NCBI GenBank assembly: GCA_001689535.1
Contig: LUJP01000023.1
Coordinates: 2,152-27,112, forward strand
DNA length: 24,961 nt
Reading direction: 5' to 3'
DNA from: Bacteroidales bacterium M5
GTDB taxonomy: Bacteria > Bacteroidota > Bacteroidia > Bacteroidales > Muribaculaceae
Shown: piece by piece, positions 7,549-14,650 of the stretch
How positions within the stretch are numbered: position 1 is the first letter of the stretch
Layout: each line of letters starts with the position of its first letter
Notes under the pieces: generated by a model
Told to the model about the DNA's origin: nothing
What the model saw: only the letters and a program-made list of their open reading frames with translations
Database searches by the model: none
Position numbers and translations under genes: made by a program

Positions 7549-9016
7549 TTCGGCGGCTGAAGGTCGCGATGCCGCCTGGCGCGTGGCTCTGCGCGATGCC
7601 ATGCCGGCAAAGGAACGCACGGCTATCCCGCGTGTGAAAATGCCTGAACTCTCCCCGCAAGTGAGGGTGACGAATTTCGAGGAGGTGAACCGTGGCCTGA
7701 CCCAAGAGCAGGCTCTCACGGAATCAACCCGCTGCCTCGACTGTCCCGACCCCCAGTGCGTCACCGGCTGCCCGGTAGCGATAGATATTCCCGGATTTAT
7801 CAAGAATATACAGCGCGGCGATCTGCCTGAGGCATCCCGTGTGCTCCGGCTCACCTCGGCTCTTCCTGCCGTGTGTGGTCGCGTATGCCCGCAGGAGAAG
7901 CAGTGCGAGAGCAAGTGCATCTATAACCGCATGAAGAAACAGCCGGTGGCCATAGGCTATCTCGAGCGTTTTGCCGCCGATTCGCAGTCTGGGAAAGTAG
8001 CCGACGCTTCCCTCCCAGGCCCGAAAGACTTCAAATGCAAAATCGCTGTGGCCGGAAGCGGTCCGGCCGGCCTCTCGTTTGCCGGCGATATGGCTTCGCG
8101 CGGCTACGACGTGACTGTGTTCGAGGCTCTGCACGAGATCGGCGGCGTGCTGAAATACGGCATCCCCGAATTCCGTCTGCCAAACCGCGTGGTCGACGTC
8201 GAGATTGAGGCCCTTCGCCGTATGGGAGTGAAATTCGTGACCGATGTGGTTATTGGAAAGACGCTCTCCGTAGAGCGCCTCGGCGAAATGGGCTTCAAAG
8301 GCCTCTTTGTGGGTTCCGGTGCCGGTTTGCCAGGCTTCATGAATATTCCTGGCGAGAACCTGATAGGCGTGATGTCGTGCAATGAATATCTCACCCGTAT
8401 AAACCTCATGGGTGCGGGGCGTCCGGGCTTCGACACTCCGGTGCTTCGCGGTCATACGGTGGCCGTGATAGGCGGAGGCAATACCGCCATGGACTCCGTT
8501 CGCACGGCCCGGCGCATGGGTGCTGAAAGAGCGCTCGTGATTTACCGTCGCGGCGAGGAGGAGATGCCTGCCCGCAAGGAAGAGGTGGAGCATGCGCGCC
8601 AGGAAGGCGTGGAATTCCTCACGCTCCATAATCCCGTGGAATATCTGCCCGATGAGCTGGGTCGCGTAAGAGCCATGCGCCTGCAGCGTATGAAACTCGG
8701 AGAGCCTGATGCTTCAGGCCGTCGCCGCCCTGAGCCTATTGAGGGGGATATCGTGGAGATGCCCGTGGATCTGGTGATAGTATCCGTAGGTGTTTCGCCC
8801 AATCCGCTTATTCCGAATCATGTGGAGGGGATAGGTGTGAGCCGTCGCGGGACCATAGAAGTGAATCCGGAAACAATGCAGTCGGCCGTTCCCACGCTGT
8901 TTGCCGGCGGCGATATTGTGCGCGGCGGAGCCACGGTGATACTTGCCATGGGCGACGGACGCCGTGCGGCCGCAGGAATGGACGCCTGGCTTTCCGGTTC
9001 AGAGAATGGGGCTTAA
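7535..9016 (+). CDS. nfnB: NADH-dependent ferredoxin:NADP+ oxidoreductase, large subunit NfnB (GltD-like)
   Basis: This 493-residue flavoprotein partners NfnA. In the family, the complex couples NADPH oxidation to reduction of NAD+ and ferredoxin, or the reverse, by flavin-based bifurcation. The N-terminal ferredoxin-like domain has Cys67, 70, 75 and 79 (CLDCPDPQCVTGC) and Cys114, 118, 124 and 128 (CGRVCPQEKQCESKC), for two [4Fe-4S] clusters. An FAD Rossmann motif follows at AGSGPAG (173-179), then the NADPH motif IGGGNTAMD (312-320) and a C-terminal FAD segment, LFAGGDIVRGG. The length and motif order equal those of NfnB and glutamate synthase small subunit GltD. No glutamate synthase large subunit is nearby, and nfnA directly precedes it, so Nfn is the better name. 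Its last 18 bases overlap the convergent cls gene. Confidence 0.92.
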   Translation: MKSNNSAAEGRDAAWRVALRDAMPAKERTAIPRVKMPELSPQVRVTNFEEVNRGLTQEQALTESTRCLDCPDPQCVTGCPVAIDIPGFIKNIQRGDLPEASRVLRLTSALPAVCGRVCPQEKQCESKCIYNRMKKQPVAIGYLERFAADSQSGKVADASLPGPKDFKCKIAVAGSGPAGLSFAGDMASRGYDVTVFEALHEIGGVLKYGIPEFRLPNRVVDVEIEALRRMGVKFVTDVVIGKTLSVERLGEMGFKGLFVGSGAGLPGFMNIPGENLIGVMSCNEYLTRINLMGAGRPGFDTPVLRGHTVAVIGGGNTAMDSVRTARRMGAERALVIYRRGEEEMPARKEEVEHARQEGVEFLTLHNPVEYLPDELGRVRAMRLQRMKLGEPDASGRRRPEPIEGDIVEMPVDLVIVSVGVSPNPLIPNHVEGIGVSRRGTIEVNPETMQSAVPTLFAGGDIVRGGATVILAMGDGRRAAAGMDAWLSGSENGA

Positions 9017-10441
9017 AAGCCTCGTAAGCGATTCCAGCACCTTGTGCCCGAGCGGACGCACGCGCCATTCAGGCTGGAATATGCGTGTGCAGTCATGCTG
9101 GTCGGTGATGAACTGGCGGCAGAGCGTAGCGTTGATTTCGGACGAGTAGAGAAACATTGTGGCCTCGAAATTGTGTTCGAAGCTGCGGAAATCTATGTTT
9201 GCCGAGCCTACGGCGCAAAAGCCGTCATCAATCATCATGGTCTTGCTGTGGAGCATCCCTGCTTCATAGAAATATATCTTTATTCCCGCTCTGAGGCATT
9301 CCATTACATAGCTTCGCGAGGCGTATGTGAGTATCTTCGAATCGCTGTGGGCCGGAATCATTACTCTTACGTCTATGCGGGCGAGGGCGGCCGTCTGCAG
9401 CGCGCGCAATATGCCTTCGGTTGGCAGGAAATAGGGCGTCTGGATATAGACGCGTTTGCGTGCGTTGCCTATGGCCTTGATCATCATGAACTCCACGTTG
9501 CTCCATTCACTGGTGGGACCGCTGCGGAGCATCTGCATGGAGCTTTCGCCGCATGGCGTGGTGTCTGTTTTTTCCGTCACCAGCGGATTGCCCATGAACG
9601 ACCAGTCTACTGCGAATGAATATTCGAGGGCTCCGACTGCGGGCCCCGTGATTCTGAGATGGGTGTCGCGCCATTTGCCGAACTTGCCTCCATCCATGTA
9701 GCGGTCGGCGATATTCATGCCGCCGATATAGCCGATCTTACCGTCGATTACGCTGATTTTACGGTGGTTGCGCCAGTTTATGCGGGTGGCCAGCAGCGGA
9801 AAGGTCACTCTGAAAAACGGATGTATCTCCACGCCGCCGTCGCGCAGCCGCCGGAAATAGGCGTTTGATGTGCCGAATGAGCCGATGTGGTCATATATCA
9901 CCCTCACTCTCACTCCTTCCGCCGCTTTGCGAATCAGCGCGTCGGCGAGGCGTTGGCCGGTGGTGTCGTCGGAGAGTATGTAGTACTGTACATGGATGTA
10001 TTCTCTGGCATTCTCTATGTCGGCCAGGAGCGAGCGGAATTTCGTTGTTCCGTTGTTGAACACTGTCACGTGGTTGTTGGTATAGAACTGGGCTCCGGTC
10101 AGTACACGGCCCATTTCCACCTGCTGACGCTCGGCGGGACTCAGAGCCGAGATGTCGGAGCTTTTGGCGGTTTCTGATTCGTTTCTGCGCAGGCGTCGTT
10201 TGTTACGGCGCGAAATCATGCGGGTGTTTTTGATGTTTCGCCCGAAAAAGATATACAGAAGGATTCCTATGGCAGGCATGGCCAGCAGCACCGTAATCCA
10301 GGCAAGAGATTTTACCGGATTGCGGTTTTCCGAAAGCACCACCCCCACTATAGCCAGAACCGTGGCTCCGTACAGCGCCACCAGTGTCCAGTAAATCCAG
10401 CTCAGCGGGGAGGCAAGGGCTATGATTACTGAATGCGACAT
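8999..10441 (-). CDS. cls: Cardiolipin synthase (phospholipase D family)
   Basis: This membrane enzyme condenses two phosphatidylglycerols into cardiolipin, releasing glycerol. The 480-residue form starting at 10441 (MSHSVIIALASP) has two N-terminal transmembrane helices (about residues 8-35 and 43-66). Two PLD catalytic HKD motifs follow: His226-Lys228-Asp233 in NHRKISVIDGKIGYIGG and His398-Lys400-Asp405 in LHSKTMMIDDGFCAVGSANID, each followed by the expected Gly/Ser-Asn stretch. The longer in-frame start at 10525 adds 28 residues without family resemblance and runs into the rplI terminator region, so it was rejected. The length is normal for bacterial Cls. The 3' end overlaps nfnB convergently by 18 bases, with no separate terminator visible. 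Confidence 0.93.
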   Translation of the reverse strand: MSHSVIIALASPLSWIYWTLVALYGATVLAIVGVVLSENRNPVKSLAWITVLLAMPAIGILLYIFFGRNIKNTRMISRRNKRRLRRNESETAKSSDISALSPAERQQVEMGRVLTGAQFYTNNHVTVFNNGTTKFRSLLADIENAREYIHVQYYILSDDTTGQRLADALIRKAAEGVRVRVIYDHIGSFGTSNAYFRRLRDGGVEIHPFFRVTFPLLATRINWRNHRKISVIDGKIGYIGGMNIADRYMDGGKFGKWRDTHLRITGPAVGALEYSFAVDWSFMGNPLVTEKTDTTPCGESSMQMLRSGPTSEWSNVEFMMIKAIGNARKRVYIQTPYFLPTEGILRALQTAALARIDVRVMIPAHSDSKILTYASRSYVMECLRAGIKIYFYEAGMLHSKTMMIDDGFCAVGSANIDFRSFEHNFEATMFLYSSEINATLCRQFITDQHDCTRIFQPEWRVRPLGHKVLESLTRLLSPIL

Positions 10442-10526
10442 CGGTTTTATCCTAAATTTATCCGAAGATACAAAACCGCCGCAACCGAAGCTCGCTGATT
10501 GCACATAAATCAGCATGATATGCAAT

Positions 10527-10573
10527 AAAAAAGCGTCCGCGCAATGCCGTTAAAGCCGGCAGTGCGCGGATGC
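10527..10573 (-). terminator. Rho-independent terminator of the rpsF-rpsR-rplI operon
   Basis: A 17-position stem with one A-G mismatch joins GCGTCCGCGCAATGCCG (10533-10549) and CGGCAGTGCGCGGATGC (10557-10573) around a 7-base loop. On the minus strand it is followed by TTTTTTATT. It lies about 55 bases after the rplI stop. Confidence 0.92.
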
Positions 10574-10629
10574 GTATGGATGTTTCTCAAGGCGGCTGTC
10601 CCGCGGAGGGAGTTGCCGGAGCCTGGAGA

Positions 10630-11073
10630 TTACTCAGATACTACTTCAAAGGGAACCTCGGTGGTAACTTCTTTGTGCAGTTTGATGGTGGCGTTGTATT
10701 TGCCTACTTCCTTCACGGGATCTTTGAGCACGATGAGCTTGCGGTCGATGTTGAAACCGAGCTTCTCGAGAGCCTCGGCGATCTGGATTGCGTTTACAGA
10801 ACCGAAGATTGTGCCGGTGGAGCTTGTCTTGGCTCCGATGGTGAGGCTTACGCCCTCGAGCGATTTGGCGGTAGCTTCGGCCTCGGCCTTGAGCTGTGCG
10901 AGCTTGTGGGCACGCTGGCGCTGGTTCTCAGCAAGCACTTTCAGCGCCGATTCAGTGGCTATTACGGCCTTTCCGAAGGGGATAAGGTAGTTGCGGCCGT
11001 AGCCCGACTTAACTTCAACCACGTCGTCTTTGTAACCGAGGTTGTTGATGTCTTCCTTAAGAATGATTTTCAT
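10630..11073 (-). CDS. rplI: 50S ribosomal protein bL9
   Basis: This is a structural protein of the large ribosomal subunit that binds 23S rRNA near the base of the L1 stalk. The 147-residue product opens with the bL9 signature MKIILKEDINNLGYKDDVV and GYGRNYLIPFGKAV. A long connecting helix follows (about residues 41-75) and then the C-terminal rRNA-binding domain with GSVNAIQIAEALEKLG. It is the last gene of the rpsF-rpsR-rplI operon, 25 bases after rpsR, and is followed by a strong terminator. Length and gene order are normal for Bacteroidota. Confidence 0.98.
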   Translation of the reverse strand: MKIILKEDINNLGYKDDVVEVKSGYGRNYLIPFGKAVIATESALKVLAENQRQRAHKLAQLKAEAEATAKSLEGVSLTIGAKTSSTGTIFGSVNAIQIAEALEKLGFNIDRKLIVLKDPVKEVGKYNATIKLHKEVTTEVPFEVVSE

Positions 11074-11098
11074 AAATCGTTAGCGTTAAAAGTGGTTT

Positions 11099-11368
11099 TT
11101 ATTTCATCAGGTCAGTTACATAGGGCAGGAGTGCAAGATGGCGGGCACGCTTTACGGCCTGAGCCACGCGACGCTGGAATTTCAGCGAGGTGCCGGTGAT
11201 GCGGCGGGGGAGAATCTTGCCCTGCTCGTTGAGGAACTTCTTGAGGAATTCAGGATCTTTGTAGTCGATGTATTTGATTCCGCTGCGTTTGAAACGGCAG
11301 TATTTTTTCTTCTTGACGTCAACTGACATCGGAGTAAGATAGCGGATTTCAGATTGTGTCTGTGCCAT
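11099..11368 (-). CDS. rpsR: 30S ribosomal protein bS18
   Basis: This 89-residue small-subunit protein forms a heterodimer with bS6 on the platform of the 30S subunit. The core reads KYCRFKRSG, followed by PEFLKKFLNEQGKILPRR and TGTSLKFQRRVAQAVKRARHLALLPY, all diagnostic of bS18. Only one Cys is present near the N-terminus, so this is not the zinc-binding CxxC form. It lies 3 bases after rpsF in the same operon. Confidence 0.98.
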   Translation of the reverse strand: MAQTQSEIRYLTPMSVDVKKKKYCRFKRSGIKYIDYKDPEFLKKFLNEQGKILPRRITGTSLKFQRRVAQAVKRARHLALLPYVTDLMK

Positions 11369-11371
11369 GGT

Positions 11372-11749
11372 TTAGCCCTCCTTTACTTCAGATTCAACTT
11401 CTTCTTTAGCGGTCACTGTTTTGCCAGCCTTGATGCTGCGGCGCTTTTCTGCGTATTCAGCAGCGTATTTGTCAAGACGGAACACGAGGAAACGGAGCAC
11501 GCGCTCGTCGCGGCGGAATGCTGTTTCAAGTTTCTTTACCAGAGTGGGTTCGCCGTCGAATTCCACCAGGGTGTAGAAGCCGGTTGACTTCTTCTGGATA
11601 GGATAGGCGAGCTTGCGAAGGCCCCACATTTCTTCGTTCACGATGGTAGCGCCATTTTCGGTGAGCACCGTTGTGAACTTTTCTACCGCTTCCTTCATCT
11701 GGGCGTCAGACAAAACGGGAGTTAAAATGAAAACGGTTTCGTACTTCAT
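11372..11749 (-). CDS. rpsF: 30S ribosomal protein bS6
   Basis: This 125-residue small-subunit protein pairs with bS18. The fold-defining segments MKYETVFILTPVLSDAQM, WGLRKLAYPIQKKSTGFYTLVEF and ETAFRRDERVLRFLVFRLDK are all present. A short charged C-terminal tail (KEEVESEVKEG) extends past the folded domain, as often seen in this family. It is the first gene of the operon; a consensus promoter lies about 65 bases upstream and the leader may carry an autoregulatory hairpin. Confidence 0.98.
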   Translation of the reverse strand: MKYETVFILTPVLSDAQMKEAVEKFTTVLTENGATIVNEEMWGLRKLAYPIQKKSTGFYTLVEFDGEPTLVKKLETAFRRDERVLRFLVFRLDKYAAEYAEKRRSIKAGKTVTAKEEVESEVKEG

Positions 11750-11789
11750 GTTTTAATGAAATGTTTAATATGTTGATTGTTACTTTGTT

Positions 11790-11810
11790 GCCGCGGTATT
11801 TACCTTTGGC
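11790..11810 (-). promoter_or_regulatory. Structured leader of rpsF, candidate S6:S18 binding hairpin
   Basis: In the minus-strand transcript, GCC and GGC pair around an inner GGT/ACC stem with an AAAT loop, leaving an AAA bulge on one side and a GC bulge on the other. In many bacteria the bS6:bS18 complex represses its own mRNA through a leader hairpin with a CCG-containing bulge; this leader shows ACCGCGG at the right place. The match to that motif is by eye only. Confidence 0.35.
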
Positions 11811-11814
11811 GCCG

Positions 11815-11846
11815 CAAAGTTAGTCATTTTTTATGTTATGTGCAAA
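11815..11846 (-). promoter_or_regulatory. Promoter of the rpsF-rpsR-rplI operon
   Basis: TAACTTTG at -7 (11822-11815) and TTTG (11846-11843) are separated by exactly 20 bases on the minus strand, a full match to the Bacteroidota housekeeping consensus. The -33 box begins only 4 bases after the stop of the upstream sigma factor gene. Confidence 0.85.
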
Positions 11847-11849
11847 TAT

Positions 11850-12440
11850 TCAGCGGGTGAGGGCTATATTGTTTTCGGCGGCTATGCGGCGCATGTTGAT
11901 AAGGGCGTAGCGCATGCGTCCCAGGGCGGTGTTGATGCTCACCCCGGTGGCTTCGGCTATTTCCTTGAACGACATGTCGCGGAAAAAACGCATGTCGAGC
12001 ACCTCGCGCTGGCTTTCGGGGAGCGCGCCTATTATACGATGGATGTCCTTGTTGATCTGTGAATCCACAAGGTAGTCCTCTATGTTTCCTTCGGTGAGGT
12101 CTTTGCTGTTGAGAATATCAACGGTCTCGTCGTCGGCCGACACTGTGGTGTCCGATTTGTCCTGACGGTAGAAGTCGATTATGAGATTATGGGCGATGCG
12201 TGTTATCCACGAGGCAAATTTGCCTGTTTCGGAATAACGGCCCTGTCTGATGGTGGTGATAGCCTTGATAAAGGTCTCCTGGAAGATATCGTCGGCGATA
12301 TCGCGGTTTTTTACAATCGAACAGATGTAGGAGAACACGCGCGACTGATGGCGCATAAGCAGTGTGTCGAAGGCTTTGTTGTCGCCTTCGGCGTAGGCAG
12401 TCACCAGCATATCGTCGGTGAGCTTGTTGAGTTTCTGCAT
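11850..12440 (-). CDS. ECF-type RNA polymerase sigma factor, 196 aa, no adjacent anti-sigma
   Basis: This is a group-4 sigma-70 factor with region 2 (about residues 22-95, with RVFSYICSIVKNRDIADDIFQETFIK and FASWITRIAHNLIIDFYR) and region 4 (about 138-187, with LPESQREVLDMRFFRDMSFKEIAEATGVS). It would direct core RNA polymerase to a specific promoter set. There is no anti-sigma gene beside it, unlike the second sigma factor further along. It lies just upstream of the ribosomal operon in the same direction with no terminator between, so read-through is possible. Its own promoter is consensus for the housekeeping sigma and is bracketed by an inverted repeat. Target genes cannot be told from the sequence. 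Confidence 0.93.
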   Translation of the reverse strand: MQKLNKLTDDMLVTAYAEGDNKAFDTLLMRHQSRVFSYICSIVKNRDIADDIFQETFIKAITTIRQGRYSETGKFASWITRIAHNLIIDFYRQDKSDTTVSADDETVDILNSKDLTEGNIEDYLVDSQINKDIHRIIGALPESQREVLDMRFFRDMSFKEIAEATGVSINTALGRMRYALINMRRIAAENNIALTR

Positions 12441-12552
12441 TTCTATTCCTCTTGGATTAAAGTTGGAGTAGACGTAGAATCTATAGGCAGTAAGGTATTA
12501 AATTGGAATAAATGATAGATAATGGTAAAGTATAGTGGCGCAATGCGCTTTC

Positions 12553-12594
12553 TTTCCATAAACAAAGATATGGAAAATGTCAGGTTCCGGCAAA
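12553..12594 (-). promoter_or_regulatory. Promoter of the stand-alone ECF sigma gene, bracketed by an inverted repeat
   Basis: On the minus strand TATCTTTG (12570-12563) is the -7 box and TTTG (12594-12591) lies exactly 20 bases upstream. The -7 box sits within an inverted repeat, TTTCCATA (12553-12560) and TATGGAAA (12569-12576), with an 8-base spacer. This is a candidate operator. The leader to the start codon is about 115 bases, long enough to hold post-transcriptional control. Confidence 0.75.
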
Positions 12595-12651
12595 TATTCC
12601 ACTGATAATCGTCGGTGAATGTAGATTATTTAACTATCTATGCACAATAAC

Positions 12652-12677
12652 TGTCAACGGATTCACATCGGTTGACA
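12652..12677. repeat. Inverted repeat TGTCAAC / GTTGACA
   Basis: Perfect 7-base arms at 12652-12658 and 12671-12677 have a 12-base spacer, in the non-coding stretch 12595-12792 between the sigma promoter and the small ORF. It could bind a dimeric regulator. No consensus -7 box was found nearby on the plus strand. Confidence 0.4.
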
Positions 12678-12792
12678 ATTTCGGGCTGTCGGGTGAAAAT
12701 ATGTCATGGAGAGTAATAAATGAAGAAGTTTCGCGTTTTAATACTAAGGCTGCGGAGAGTCCGCCGCTTCCCGATAACCAAGCATCAACAGA

Positions 12793-12981
12793 ATGCCTAT
12801 GGCTAAAATATCAACATCACAACCCTTGTCGGAGGCCCAAGGAAATAACGACGGAGACCACAGCCTCAGCTGTGGTCCCCGTAAGTCTACGCTGCAGATC
12901 ATACGTCAGTTTGCCCGCGCCTATACTGTGATCGGGCGAAAGAAAAAATCGCCTCTCGACTCAGGCATCATCATCAACTGA
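12793..12981 (+). CDS. Small conserved-type hypothetical protein, 62 aa
   Basis: The protein has a low-complexity N-terminus and a C-terminal block, TLQIIRQFARAYTVIG, ending in GIIIN. Short Bacteroidales proteins ending in an IRQFARAY-like helix and a final Asn are familiar to me as unnamed conserved proteins, which is the main support. An alternative start two codons on (12799, MAKIS) is equally good. The stop codon abuts the stop of the convergent gene at 12982 exactly, which fits a maintained gene. No signal peptide or membrane segment is present, and the function is unknown. Codons 22-29 contain a perfect 9-base-pair hairpin (12856-12877, loop CTCA), and a competing reading frame at 12701-12931 lacks any family resemblance. 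Confidence 0.65.
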   Translation: MPMAKISTSQPLSEAQGNNDGDHSLSCGPRKSTLQIIRQFARAYTVIGRKKKSPLDSGIIIN

Positions 12982-13323
12982 TCATATAGTCTCCTCGGGA
13001 GATATGAGAGAGGTAAGGAACATGGTGAGGAGCACTCCCGTCACTCCCACCAGCGTGGCGAAGATACTGAGGTCGCCCACAGTCACCACTGATCCCGGCA
13101 TAGTCTTTTCGGCAACGAACTCCACGCTGAAATATCCGGTGGTGATAAATCCAGCGATATAAAGCGCATATTCTATCATAGCCGCTATCGCGTAGCGGCG
13201 CTGGGGAAGGCGGTTGAGCACCTTGCGTGTGAACCATGGCGAGGGCACGTGGCCCGGAAGCTGCGAGTGAAGCAGTTGGCGAAGTGCGTCGTCAGTAGGT
13301 GAGGAGAATTTATTCCGTGTCAT
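12982..13323 (-). CDS. Two-helix membrane protein, possible anti-sigma factor
   Basis: The 113-residue protein has a cytosolic helical N-terminus with LPGHVPSPWFTRKVLNRLPQRR, then two transmembrane helices (about residues 44-70 and 80-107). Its start overlaps the end of the ECF sigma gene by 14 bases, the usual position of an anti-sigma partner. Short Bacteroidales sigma-linked membrane proteins (DUF5056-like, from memory) show the same FxRKVLNRLP pattern. A zinc-binding HxxxCxxC anti-sigma motif is absent, so it is not a ZAS-type anti-sigma. Its anti-sigma role is inferred from position and topology only. Confidence 0.7.
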   Translation of the reverse strand: MTRNKFSSPTDDALRQLLHSQLPGHVPSPWFTRKVLNRLPQRRYAIAAMIEYALYIAGFITTGYFSVEFVAEKTMPGSVVTVGDLSIFATLVGVTGVLLTMFLTSLISPEETI

Positions 13324-13861
13324 TTCTATATTCGTTTATTGTCTTTGCCATTTTAGCTTTTGCTCTCGAAAGGTGCGATTTTACCGTTCCTTCGGGAAGC
13401 CCCGTTATTTTCACTATTTCTTTTAGCGGCCGGTCCTCATAATAAAAAAGCAGCACTATGGAGCGTTCTGTTTCTGAAAGCGATGCCATGGCTTCTGCAA
13501 GATCGTGGCTCAGCTGCCATGAACGGTCGGCCGAGGCTCCGGATTCTATTTTGTCGGCATAGCTGTTTATGTCGTCTGTCGGGGTGCGTCTGCGCATCTG
13601 GTCAGTAAACTCGTTGAAAGCTATGCGGTAGAGCCATGTCTTGAACCTCGACACACCTCTGAACGAGCGCAGTTCCGAGTAGGCTTTCAGGAATGTTTCC
13701 TGGGCTATGTCGTCGGTAAGCGCGGCGTCGCCGAGTGTCAGGTTGTAGATGAAACCGTGCAGCCCCGGACTGTACTCGTCGACCAGCCGCGCGAAGGCGC
13801 GGTGGTCGTCGAGTGTCACGCACAGGGTTATCAGTTTCAGCTCTTCAAGCTTACTGAGCAT
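13310..13861 (-). CDS. ECF-type RNA polymerase sigma factor, 183 aa
   Basis: Region 2 (about residues 20-90) includes DDIAQETFLKAYSELRSFRG and FKTWLYRIAFNEFTDQMRRR. Region 4 (about 125-175) includes LSETERSIVLLFYYEDRPLKEIVKITGLPEGTVKSHLSRAK, a clear helix-turn-helix of sigma-70 group 4. The gene starts 3 bases after the DUF6249-like membrane gene and overlaps the two-helix membrane gene by 14 bases, so the three form a tightly coupled operon. Such arrangement suggests a membrane-signal-responsive sigma factor held by one or both neighbours. The signal and regulon are unknown. Confidence 0.94.
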   Translation of the reverse strand: MLSKLEELKLITLCVTLDDHRAFARLVDEYSPGLHGFIYNLTLGDAALTDDIAQETFLKAYSELRSFRGVSRFKTWLYRIAFNEFTDQMRRRTPTDDINSYADKIESGASADRSWQLSHDLAEAMASLSETERSIVLLFYYEDRPLKEIVKITGLPEGTVKSHLSRAKAKMAKTINEYRNDTE

Positions 13862-13864
13862 TTT

Positions 13865-14584
13865 TTATCTCTCGTTGGTGGGGAGGTTGGTCGGAACATC
13901 GGTGCCTTTGGACTGCTGAGCGCCGAAACGGTTGCTTTCTGAAACCACGTCGTAAGGATTATGGATTCCGCTTACCTCCGCCTCTTCGATACGGGGCTGG
14001 TCATCCTTTTTCTCGTCGTGGCGGCGTATGAAGAAGAGGGCGAGATTTGCCAGGCCGATGAAAAACGGGAAAACACCAATCCATGCCATATCCATGTTGT
14101 CGGTCAGCTCTGCCATGGCCCAGATGCCTATACCCACGCCTATCCATATTATCGCGCGGTAGAGTGTGCGGTTGTTCGAGCGGCTCCTGTAGAAATCGGC
14201 CGGCAGGGGATAGTCGCGGCTTATGGCCATCTCTACCACACGCATTTCGTAGCGTTTGCGTGTGTTGAGTGACGACATTATCACCGCCACTATTGCCACC
14301 GGGACGGCACATCCGAATACGATGCCGAAAATCCCTACGATGAAAGGCCATGTGTCTTCATCAATCATGTCCCGGTCTGAGACTCTTACTTCGGGGGCTA
14401 TCCACACGGTACGTGTGGCAAGTGAGTCGGAATTGATTTCTGAGAGCTGGCTTTTCAACTCTTCCTTGAGCTCGGCTATCTCGCGATGCTGTTCGGGATT
14501 GTCGGAATTACGGTTACATGACCATGCGGCTGCCAGGAGAGGCAATGCTGCCAGAAACGGAATGATACGGTGAAAAAGTTTCAT
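13865..14584 (-). CDS. DUF6249-like membrane protein upstream of an ECF sigma gene
   Basis: The 239-residue protein has an N-terminal export signal ending AAAWSC, so Cys23 may be lipidated, though Trp at -2 is unusual. A short charged extracytoplasmic helix (EIAELKEELKSQLSEI) follows, then a transmembrane helix (about 78-106) and a cytosolic segment, RKRYEMRVVEMAISRDYPLPADFYR. Two further helices (about 142-190) and a polar C-terminal tail complete it. The cytosolic RxExxIEkAI-like pattern resembles DUF6249 proteins that accompany Bacteroidota ECF sigma genes; that match is from memory. It is first in the operon with the sigma factor, and may sense or transmit an envelope signal. The function is not established. 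Confidence 0.75.
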   Translation of the reverse strand: MKLFHRIIPFLAALPLLAAAWSCNRNSDNPEQHREIAELKEELKSQLSEINSDSLATRTVWIAPEVRVSDRDMIDEDTWPFIVGIFGIVFGCAVPVAIVAVIMSSLNTRKRYEMRVVEMAISRDYPLPADFYRSRSNNRTLYRAIIWIGVGIGIWAMAELTDNMDMAWIGVFPFFIGLANLALFFIRRHDEKKDDQPRIEEAEVSGIHNPYDVVSESNRFGAQQSKGTDVPTNLPTNER

Positions 14585-14650
14585 AATTATCTGTTTTTAT
14601 TGTTTGTATTTTCTCATTTATACATTCTCTGAGGATGCTTTCATCTCTTT

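Noticed and set aside
7724..8629. Minus-strand frame of 301 codons opposite nfnB
   Set aside because: Antisense shadow; the plus strand has intact Fe-S and nucleotide-binding motifs.
10442..10525. 28-residue N-terminal extension of cardiolipin synthase
   Set aside because: Extra residues lack homology-like character and precede a normal membrane-helix start at 10441.
12701..12931. 76-codon plus-strand frame overlapping the 62-residue ORF
   Set aside because: No family resemblance; Pro/Thr-rich composition typical of a shifted frame; the 12793 ORF has a familiar C-terminal block.
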